This document shows, one piece after another, positions 1 to 5,359 of a DNA stretch of 7,619 nucleotides (positions are counted from its first letter, which is position 1; each line of letters opens with the position of its first letter). Both the position numbers and the translations under genes were made by a program. The notes under the pieces are model-generated. The model was not told the DNA's origin. It did not search any database and worked only from the letters and a program-made list of their open reading frames with translations. The stretch comes from Desulfobacteraceae bacterium UBA2230. Lineage in GTDB: Bacteria; Desulfobacterota; Desulfobacteria; Desulfobacterales; Desulfosarcinaceae. The stretch covers positions 3,217 to 10,835 of the forward strand of contig DDYQ01000151.1 in the NCBI GenBank assembly GCA_002348005.1, in the 5' to 3' direction.

Positions 1-147
1 TGGACCGGCACCAACGAGGTGATGGCCATGATCATCGCCTCGGAGTGGTACCGTGAGTACGCCGCCGCCAAGGCGCAGGGCCGGGAACGCGACGTTGAAA
101 TGGATGCGGCCCAGGCGGACGCGTGTGATGAAAAGGTGTATGAATAG
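1..147 (+). CDS. Acyl-CoA dehydrogenase, C-terminal end (5' truncated by window)
   Basis: The window opens inside a gene read in frame 1, giving 48 residues before a TAG at 145-147. The visible start, WTGTNEVMAMIIASEWYREY, matches the last conserved block of acyl-CoA dehydrogenases: the (A/G)GTNE(V/I)M motif near the FAD and acyl-CoA site, followed by the final helix. These flavoproteins oxidise an acyl-CoA to its 2,3-enoyl-CoA in the cytoplasm and pass electrons to electron-transfer flavoprotein. After the motif there is a tail of about 30 residues rich in Ala, Asp and Glu, ending EKVYE. It is longer than in typical short-chain family members, so this is probably one of the larger or anaerobe-specific branches. 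The substrate cannot be inferred from this fragment. The next gene starts 150 bases downstream with its own ribosome-binding site. Confidence 0.8.
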   Translation, partial: WTGTNEVMAMIIASEWYREYAAAKAQGRERDVEMDAAQADACDEKVYE

Positions 148-286
148 ATCTTTAAGAGGGCTCATGACCGTTATTTTTCAAAGCCCCACTTTTCATTCAA
201 ACCGCAGGCGGATGGTCCGGGAACAAGCCAAAAGGATCGACAAACGGCCTTGACCCGCATCTTCCGGCCGGCTAAGGCGGCCTTTC

Positions 287-293
287 GAGGAGA
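287..293 (+). promoter_or_regulatory. Shine-Dalgarno deciding the radical SAM start
   Basis: GAGGAGA lies five bases (from its GGAG core) ahead of the ATG at 298. It favours that start over the in-frame TTG at 250, which has no comparable site and would add 16 residues that do not resemble a B12-binding domain. Confidence 0.75.
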
Positions 294-297
294 AAAC

Positions 298-1569
298 ATG
301 CACGCCCTGCTGATTTCGGCTAATACGGAAAAGATCAACATGCCCACCCTGCCGATGGGGCTGGGCTGTGTGGCGGCGGCGCTGGAGGCGGCGGGGCATG
401 GGGTGCGCTTTCTCGATCTGATGGCCAGGGACGACTGGCAGGCGCCGCTGGCGGAAGCGCTCGGGGAGTCGCCCGGGGTGATCGGTGTTTCCATCCGCAA
501 CATCGACGACCAGGCCAGCGCCGCACCGCGCTTTCTGCTGGAAAAAGCGCGCGAGGTCGTCGCTTTCTGCCGGGCTGGCTCGCGGGCGCCGATCGTGCTC
601 GGCGGCGCCGGATACAGTATTTTTCCGCAAAGCGTGCTCGATTACACGGGTGCGCCAATGGGCATTCAGGGCGAGGGCGAAGCCGCTTTTGTGACGCTGG
701 CGGAGCGGCTTGCCGTTACGGCACCCCTGACCGATGTGCCCGGCTTGTACATCAGGGGAAGGGGGCTTCAGGCGCCGCGGGCTTATATCCGCGATTTGGA
801 CCGTTTCCCCCTGCCCGGACCGCAGTTGTTCGACCGCCGTCTGGCCGACGATCCCAATTTCTTCCTGCCCATCCAGACGCGCCGGGGTTGCCCGCTGAAG
901 TGCAGCTACTGCTCGACCGCTGCCATCGAAGGCGGCCTGATCCGTAAGCGATCGCCGGAAGCCGTCATCCAGGCGCTGTCGCGCTGGCGTACGGAAGGCT
1001 TTTCGCAGGTCTATTTCGTGGACAATGTCTTCAACCTGCCGGAAGGCTATGCCGTAGAGCTTTGCGAACGCATGATCCTGGCGCGCCTGCGCCTGCGTTG
1101 GCGCGCCATTCTGTATCCCGGCAAGGTGAGCGAAAGACTGGTGGGCGCCATGGCCCGGGCCGGCTGCCGGGAGGTGGCGCTGGGATTCGAGAGCGGGGTT
1201 CAGCCGATTCTGGATGCGCTGCATAAACGCTTCTCTCTGGAGGACATCCGGCGCACCAGCCGCCTGCTGGCCGATCACGGCATCGGCCGCATGGGCTTTC
1301 TGCTGCTGGGCGGCCCGGGCGAGACCCGCGACACTGTTCTGCAGAGCCTGGCCTTTGCCCAGGAACTAAAGCTGAATGCCGTTAAACTGACGCTCGGCCT
1401 GCGTATCTATCCCCACACCGAACTGGCGCGCACCGCCATTCGGGAAGGGGTGATCACCGCGGAGACCGACCTGCTCCACCCCCGCTTTTATATTGCGCCG
1501 GGTCTTGAAGCCTGGCTGCGCGCGACAGTAGAAAACTGGACGGCCGACCGCCCGAACTGGACGGTATAA
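298..1569 (+). CDS. B12-binding domain radical SAM protein
   Basis: The predicted protein has 423 residues. The N-terminal part (about 1-145) has the Rossmann-like pattern of cobalamin-binding domains of class B radical SAM enzymes: a beta strand at HALLISAN, PMGLGCVAAALEAAGH, then VIGVSIRN, IVLGGAGYS and the GEGE motif at 125-128. It lacks the DxHxxG cobalt-ligand motif of MetH, as is usual for this class. The radical SAM domain follows, with the CxxxCxxC cluster ligands at C198, C202 and C205 (RGCPLKCSYCS). GGPGE at 338-342 resembles the later SAM-contact region. Such proteins bind a [4Fe-4S] cluster, S-adenosylmethionine and usually cobalamin, and catalyse methylations or rearrangements at unactivated carbons. 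The substrate here is unknown. No tailoring target or precursor peptide lies next to it. A 296-base gap follows, so co-transcription with the nitroreductase is uncertain. Confidence 0.9.
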   Translation: MHALLISANTEKINMPTLPMGLGCVAAALEAAGHGVRFLDLMARDDWQAPLAEALGESPGVIGVSIRNIDDQASAAPRFLLEKAREVVAFCRAGSRAPIVLGGAGYSIFPQSVLDYTGAPMGIQGEGEAAFVTLAERLAVTAPLTDVPGLYIRGRGLQAPRAYIRDLDRFPLPGPQLFDRRLADDPNFFLPIQTRRGCPLKCSYCSTAAIEGGLIRKRSPEAVIQALSRWRTEGFSQVYFVDNVFNLPEGYAVELCERMILARLRLRWRAILYPGKVSERLVGAMARAGCREVALGFESGVQPILDALHKRFSLEDIRRTSRLLADHGIGRMGFLLLGGPGETRDTVLQSLAFAQELKLNAVKLTLGLRIYPHTELARTAIREGVITAETDLLHPRFYIAPGLEAWLRATVENWTADRPNWTV

Positions 1570-1865
1570 ACGCCTCCCCTGCGGGGCATTTGCCACCGCG
1601 ATAAGACCGTCGGCAATTCTCGACGAAAGATCGGTATCCGCAGAAATCACGGGCTTCTTGCGCCGAGCCCATCGATTTCCATGCGAGTGATTGCGACCCC
1701 CGATAAACTTATCGGCATCGAACGGGGTACATGCCGCTTTCACGAGCGGGCTTCCGGTATGAACGCCATGCATCGGATTGCGAAAGATGTCTCCTCCCAC
1801 TTGTATTAATGCATTCGGCATGTTACGCCTACCCGTTGGTTTTGAAAATGACAAGGAGGTATCGT
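1570..1865 (+). other. Structured intergenic gap upstream of the nitroreductase
   Basis: About 296 bases carry no gene I can support. GGGCTT (1651-1656) and GAGCCC (1665-1670) can pair around an eight-base loop. A perfect 7-base inverted repeat, CCGATAA (1700-1706) and TTATCGG (1709-1715), is separated by AC and looks like an operator-type palindrome. A poor sigma70-like pair, TTGCGA (1778-1783) and TTGTAT (1801-1806) with a 17-base spacer, could drive the nitroreductase. CCCC/GGGG near 1577-1587 could pair but lacks a T run, so I do not call a terminator. The minus strand stays open from 1854 back through this gap into the radical SAM gene, but the translation is not recognisable. I infer a regulatory leader; a decayed gene is possible. 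Confidence 0.4.
1853..1860 (+). promoter_or_regulatory. Shine-Dalgarno deciding the nitroreductase GTG start
   Basis: AAGGAGGT is a near-perfect match to the anti-Shine-Dalgarno sequence and sits six bases (from AGGAGG) before the GTG at 1866. The upstream in-frame ATGs at 1731, 1806 and 1848 would add residues with no family resemblance, and the 1848 ATG is too close to this site to use it. Confidence 0.85.
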
Positions 1866-2702
1866 GTGAATCTCTTTACGATCGACCCGGACAAGTGCAA
1901 GCAGGACGGCTTGTGCGCGGCCGACTGCCCCATGGGCATCATTCAGTTCGAGGGTCGGGGCGGTTACCCCGTTCTGGCCCCCGGCGGCGAGGCGGTATGC
2001 CTGCGCTGCGGTCATTGCGTGGCGGTGTGTCCTCACGGCGCCCTGAACCATCGGGAGGTGCCGCTGGCCGAATGCCCGCCCATCGATCCGGGTCTGGTGA
2101 TCGCACGGCCCCAGGCCGAACAGTTCCTGCGCGCGCGGCGTTCGGTGCGCCAGTTCAAGAACAAGGCAGTAGAGCGGGAGACATTGCAGCGGCTCATCGA
2201 AACCGCCCGTTACGCCCCTACCGGCAGCAATACGCAACTGGTGGAGTGGCGGGTGATCGATGATCCGCAGAAGCTGAAGGCGATCTCCTCTCAGGTGATT
2301 GAGTGGATGCGCGGCATCCTGAAAGATCCAAAAATCAAAACAGTGCCCTACCTGCCGCTGCTGGTGCGCTCCTGGGAGGCCGGAGACGATTCAATCCTGC
2401 GCTCCGCTCCCTGCCTGGTGACGGCCATGACGCCGGCGGCGGCGCGCAATGGCATGGTGGATCTGACGCTGGCGCTTGCTTACCTGGAACTGGCGGCGCC
2501 GCTCTACGGTTTGGGGACCTGCTGGGCCGGTCTGCTCCAGGGAGCGCTCATGAACGATCCCGCTGTAAAACAGGCGGTCGGCATCCCACAGGATTATCCT
2601 TTTCACTATCCCATGATGATCGGTTATGCCAAGGTGCATTATCACCGTCTGCCGCAGCGCAGGGTGCCGAAGATTCATTGGCAGGCGCGGGAGAAGGTGT
2701 GA
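1866..2702 (+). CDS. Ferredoxin-nitroreductase fusion (4Fe-4S/FMN oxidoreductase)
   Basis: The protein has 278 residues and a GTG start. Residues 1-60 form a bacterial-type two-cluster ferredoxin domain. The first motif has C11, D14, C17 and C21; the second is canonical, with C45, C48, C51 and C55 (CLRCGHCVAVCP). An Asp holds the second ligand position of the first motif, as in ferredoxins with a [3Fe-4S] or Asp-ligated cluster. Residues about 88-260 form a nitroreductase fold: RRSVRQF (91-97) and APTGSNTQ (117-124) are typical FMN-binding segments, and GLGTCWAG (215-222) is the conserved late motif. Members pass electrons between FeS clusters and FMN to reduce nitro groups, quinones or other small acceptors in the cytoplasm; the real substrate is unknown. 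Its TGA overlaps the next gene's ATG by one base, so the two are translationally coupled. Confidence 0.9.
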   Translation: MNLFTIDPDKCKQDGLCAADCPMGIIQFEGRGGYPVLAPGGEAVCLRCGHCVAVCPHGALNHREVPLAECPPIDPGLVIARPQAEQFLRARRSVRQFKNKAVERETLQRLIETARYAPTGSNTQLVEWRVIDDPQKLKAISSQVIEWMRGILKDPKIKTVPYLPLLVRSWEAGDDSILRSAPCLVTAMTPAAARNGMVDLTLALAYLELAAPLYGLGTCWAGLLQGALMNDPAVKQAVGIPQDYPFHYPMMIGYAKVHYHRLPQRRVPKIHWQAREKV

Positions 2703-3625
2703 TGGAAGCGATACGAAAGGTGGCCATTCTGGGTGCCGGTGCCATGGGCGCGGCGTATGCGGCCATGTTTTCCAAGGACGAACATTTCAGTGTGTGCTTC
2801 GTGGCGGATGCCGCGCGATACGAACGGCTCAACGCGCAGGGCGTGACGGTCAACGGCAAGCGGTATGCAGTGCCCGTGATACGGCCGGCCGAGGCGGCCG
2901 AACCGGCCGAACTGATCGTGGTGGCGTTGAAACACCATCATCTGGGCGCGGCCCTGCCGCAGATCGAGGGCCTGGTCGGTGAGCAAACCATCATTCTGTC
3001 GGTGATGAACGGACTTTCCAGCGAAGAGATCATCGGTGCGCGCTACGGCATGGAGAAGTTGGTTTATGCGATTGCCGTGGGCATCGACGCCGTGCGCGAC
3101 GGGACCCGCTTCATCTACTCCAAACCGGGCAAGATCTTCTTCGGACCGACAGCACAAACCGACGGCGACCGCCTGGAGCGCCTGGCCGAAGCCCTGAGCC
3201 GGGCCGGAATCGAGAATGAGGTGCCGCCCGACATCCGGCGCACCTTATGGTGGAAGTTCATGATCAACGTGGGCATCAATCAGGCCTCGGCCGTCCTGCG
3301 CGCGCCCTACGGCGTCTTTCAATCTTCAGCGGATGCCAGGATGTTGATGAATATGCTGATGTCCGAGGTGACCGCCCTGGCGTCCCGAGCAGGCGTCGAT
3401 CTCAATTCAAAAGACCTCGAAAGCTGGAACGACGTTCTGGCCGGACTTGCGCCGCAGGGCAAAACATCCATGCTGCAGGATATCGAGACCGGCCGGAAGA
3501 CCGAGGTGGAGATCTTCGCCGGTAAAATGGTGGAATTGGGTGAGCGGCATCAGGTGCCCGTACCGGTGAACGCCGCCGTGCTGCGCATCATCCGGGTGCT
3601 GGAAAACGGAGTTCCGCCCTCTTGA
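2702..3625 (+). CDS. Ketopantoate reductase family protein (2-dehydropantoate 2-reductase, PanE/ApbA-like)
   Basis: The protein has 307 residues, the usual family length. An N-terminal Rossmann domain begins with the NAD(P)-binding GAGAMG at 11-16. VALK (K77) and MNG (N103) match conserved substrate or cofactor positions. The C-terminal helical domain has TLWWKFMINVGINQASAV, with K185, N189 and N193 aligning with the catalytic Lys and the two Asn of PanE, and KTEVE, where E268 fits the conserved acidic residue. The family reduces 2-dehydropantoate to pantoate with NADPH for pantothenate and CoA synthesis, but many paralogs act on other 2-keto acids. The start overlaps the stop of the ferredoxin-nitroreductase (TGATG), with GAGAAGG just upstream, so the two proteins are probably made together. 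No panB, panC or panD is nearby, so pantothenate synthesis is not assured. Confidence 0.9.
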   Translation: MEAIRKVAILGAGAMGAAYAAMFSKDEHFSVCFVADAARYERLNAQGVTVNGKRYAVPVIRPAEAAEPAELIVVALKHHHLGAALPQIEGLVGEQTIILSVMNGLSSEEIIGARYGMEKLVYAIAVGIDAVRDGTRFIYSKPGKIFFGPTAQTDGDRLERLAEALSRAGIENEVPPDIRRTLWWKFMINVGINQASAVLRAPYGVFQSSADARMLMNMLMSEVTALASRAGVDLNSKDLESWNDVLAGLAPQGKTSMLQDIETGRKTEVEIFAGKMVELGERHQVPVPVNAAVLRIIRVLENGVPPS

Positions 3626-3658
3626 CGGACGGGCAAAGTTGGTAATCATGCGGGTGAA

Positions 3659-3691
3659 GCGAGTGCGCCCTGAAATCGGAACTGCGCTCGC
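3659..3691 (+). repeat. Imperfect inverted repeat (hairpin) between genes
   Basis: GCGAGTGCG (3659-3667) and TGCGCTCGC (3683-3691) can form a nine-pair stem with two G-U pairs around a 15-base loop. No T run follows, so it is not a standard terminator. It lies in the 120-base gap between the ketopantoate-reductase-like gene and the hydrolase gene and may affect mRNA stability or partial termination. It could also be chance in GC-rich DNA. Confidence 0.35.
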
Positions 3692-3745
3692 CAATGTGAT
3701 TCCGGAACAGGAACAAGGACGGCGGCGGCATGCCGGGGAGGCGGA

Positions 3746-4348
3746 ATGCGCATCAGGCAACTGGAGAACGGGTATCTGGACAATTTCACGTATCTCGTGG
3801 GCTGTGAGGCCACCCACAAGGCACTGGTGATCGATCCCGGCCCGGAGACGGAAGAAATCCTGACTGCGGCAGAAAAGGAGGGGCTTGCGATCGAAATGAT
3901 CGTCAACACGCACGGACACGGCGACCATACCGCCGGCAATGCCGCCCTGAAGGCCCGAACAGGCGCACGCCTTCTGATTCACCAGGGTGATGCCGACCGC
4001 TTCCCCCAGGCCGACCATTTCCTTACGGACGAAACCACGCTGCGGTTGGGGCAAATCACCTTTCAGATCATTCATACGCCCGGCCACACTCCGGGCGGGA
4101 TCTGCCTCTATGCCCAGGGCAACCTCTTCACCGGCGATACGCTCTTCGTAGGCGACAGCGGCCGCACCGACCTGGCCGGCGGCCATCGCCCCACGCTGGC
4201 CGCCTCGATCCGCCGACTGATGCAATTGCCCGACGATACGGTGGTCTGGCCGGGACACGATTACGGTCCCACCCGCTTTTCAACGATCGGCTGGGAAAAG
4301 GGCCACAACGTCAACGCCCGTGAATACGGGTATTTCGTCAAAGAATAA
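3746..4348 (+). CDS. Metallo-beta-lactamase fold hydrolase, glyoxalase II-like
   Basis: The protein has 200 residues. All the metal ligands of a two-metal glyoxalase II-type site are visible: H56, H58, D60 and H61 in THGHGDH, H114 in TPGHTPG, D131 in TGDTLF and H171 in WPGHDYG. SGRTDLAGG (138-146) is the conserved loop of small hydrolases of this group. The C-terminal substrate domain of true GloB (about 250 residues) is missing. Relatives hydrolyse thioesters such as S-lactoylglutathione or oxidise glutathione persulfide; the sequence does not settle which applies, and an anaerobe may use another thiol. GGGGAGG (3735-3741) four bases before the ATG supports the start. The protein has no signal peptide and should be cytoplasmic. 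It lies 120 bases after the previous gene and may or may not share its transcript. Confidence 0.9.
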   Translation: MRIRQLENGYLDNFTYLVGCEATHKALVIDPGPETEEILTAAEKEGLAIEMIVNTHGHGDHTAGNAALKARTGARLLIHQGDADRFPQADHFLTDETTLRLGQITFQIIHTPGHTPGGICLYAQGNLFTGDTLFVGDSGRTDLAGGHRPTLAASIRRLMQLPDDTVVWPGHDYGPTRFSTIGWEKGHNVNAREYGYFVKE

Positions 4349-4551
4349 CAAATGGGTTGATAAAAGCATCGGTCGGTATTTAGCGTACAAGATCGTAAGC
4401 GCCGTGCTTTCAACTGTCAGCCGCGCCAACTCGATGCCGAGTGGCTGTGCGCATCAGACGCCAGGCGCCTCTTTTTTGCATTCAGGTTTTCCGAACCTAT
4501 TTTGGAAGCTGAACGTTTCCGCGATCAGCGGGAAGCAGAAAAGGAGGCTTC
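4349..4551 (+). other. Intergenic region with possible promoter and inverted repeat
   Basis: This 203-base gap holds a six-T run at 4472-4477 just after the self-complementary AGGCGCCT (4463-4470). No good stem can be drawn, so termination here is doubtful. TTGCAT (4476-4481) and TATTTT (4498-4503), 16 bases apart, are a weak sigma70-like promoter pointing at the dienelactone hydrolase gene. The inverted repeat AGGTT (4484-4488) and AACCT (4494-4498) fills the spacer. The region is more AT-rich than the flanking genes, which supports a break between transcription units here. All assignments are tentative. Confidence 0.3.
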
Positions 4552-5295
4552 ATGAAAACGCTATTTGCAGTTCCACTGCTGGTACTGATGGTGGGTGCAT
4601 CCGCGGCCGCTGCCGGCGGCCCGGTGACCTATGACGTCAACGGTGTAAAATACGAAGGGTATTACGCCCCGGCGGGCGCCGATGCCCCCCTGATTCTGTT
4701 GATTCATGACTGGGACGGGCCGGGCGATTATGAGCTCAAACGCGCCGAAATGCTGGTACAGCTCGGCTATTCGGTTTTCGTCGCCGACCTCTTCGGGGCC
4801 GGCGTGCGGCCGACCGCCTTGGAAGACCGTCGCAAGCAAACCGGGGCGCTGTACAACGATCGTTCGAAGATGCGCGCCTTGATGAACGCGGCCTTGAAGC
4901 AGGCGCAGGCCGAGGGGGCCAATGTCGGCAATGCCGTGGCCATGGGCTATTGTTTCGGAGGGGCCGCGGTATTGGAAATGGCCCGCTCCGGGGCGGACCT
5001 GAAAGGCTTCGTGAGTTTTCACGGCGGCCTGGCGACGCCCGAAGGCCAGAACTATTCCAACATCAAGGGAAGTGTGCTGGTGCTGCACGGAACGGCCGAC
5101 GCTGTGGTGAGCATGGAAGATTTCGCCAAGCTGGCGACTGACATGGAATCCAATGGCGTCAAGCATGAAATGATCACTTACAGCGGCGCGCCGCATGCCT
5201 TCACGGTATTCGACATCGACAGCTACCGCGAAGATGCCGACAAAAAGTCCTGGCAGCGCTTTACGGAGTATCTGGCCGAAACCCTGAAGCAGTGA
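4552..5295 (+). CDS. Exported dienelactone hydrolase family protein
   Basis: The protein has 247 residues. The N-terminus (KTLFAVPLLVLMVGASAAAAGG) is a short basic start, a hydrophobic core and an AxA-type cleavage region at about residues 19-21, so it is probably a Sec signal peptide and the enzyme is periplasmic. The rest is an alpha/beta-hydrolase of the dienelactone hydrolase (DLH) family: IHDWDG (51-56), the nucleophile elbow GYCFGG with C134, the acid D183 in LHGTADAVV, and H215 in GAPHAFTVF. The Cys-Asp-His triad is that of carboxymethylenebutenolidase, which opens dienelactone rings, but most exported homologs have no known substrate. AAGGAGG (4541-4547) four bases before the ATG fixes the start. 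The 203-base gap upstream suggests its own promoter. The next gene starts 64 bases downstream and may be co-transcribed. Confidence 0.9.
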   Translation: MKTLFAVPLLVLMVGASAAAAGGPVTYDVNGVKYEGYYAPAGADAPLILLIHDWDGPGDYELKRAEMLVQLGYSVFVADLFGAGVRPTALEDRRKQTGALYNDRSKMRALMNAALKQAQAEGANVGNAVAMGYCFGGAAVLEMARSGADLKGFVSFHGGLATPEGQNYSNIKGSVLVLHGTADAVVSMEDFAKLATDMESNGVKHEMITYSGAPHAFTVFDIDSYREDADKKSWQRFTEYLAETLKQ

Positions 5296-5359
5296 TGAAA
5301 ATTCTACAGGCGGCAGGGGAGCGTGCGATCCCATGCCGGACCTCGACTGAGGGCGGATC

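Noticed and set aside
250..297. Upstream TTG start extending the radical SAM protein by 16 residues
   Set aside because: No Shine-Dalgarno precedes it, while GAGGAGA sits at the proper distance before the ATG at 298, where the B12-domain strand begins.
193..1278. Long minus-strand open frame opposite the radical SAM gene
   Set aside because: It is a shadow of the GC-rich coding strand. Its translation is low-complexity, rich in Arg, Gln and His, with no family motif, while the plus strand has clear catalytic motifs.
1570..1600. Terminator after the radical SAM gene at CCCCTGCGGGG
   Set aside because: The stem is only four pairs with a three-base loop, and no T run follows.
1731..1865. Longer nitroreductase starting at 1731 with 45 extra residues
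   Set aside because: The extra residues do not resemble the family, and the AAGGAGGT/GTG pair at 1853-1868 is a far better start.
3407..4258. Minus-strand open frame opposite the hydrolase gene
   Set aside because: It spans the end of one real gene, a gap and most of another. The plus strand carries all the metal-binding residues, so this is a shadow.
4357..4382. Promoter TTGATA...TATTTA after the hydrolase gene
   Set aside because: The spacer is only 14 bases, too short for a sigma70 promoter.
4457..4477. Intrinsic terminator at AGGCGCCT plus six T
   Set aside because: The GC-rich element is a self-complementary octamer with no loop, and no stable stem can be drawn next to the T run.
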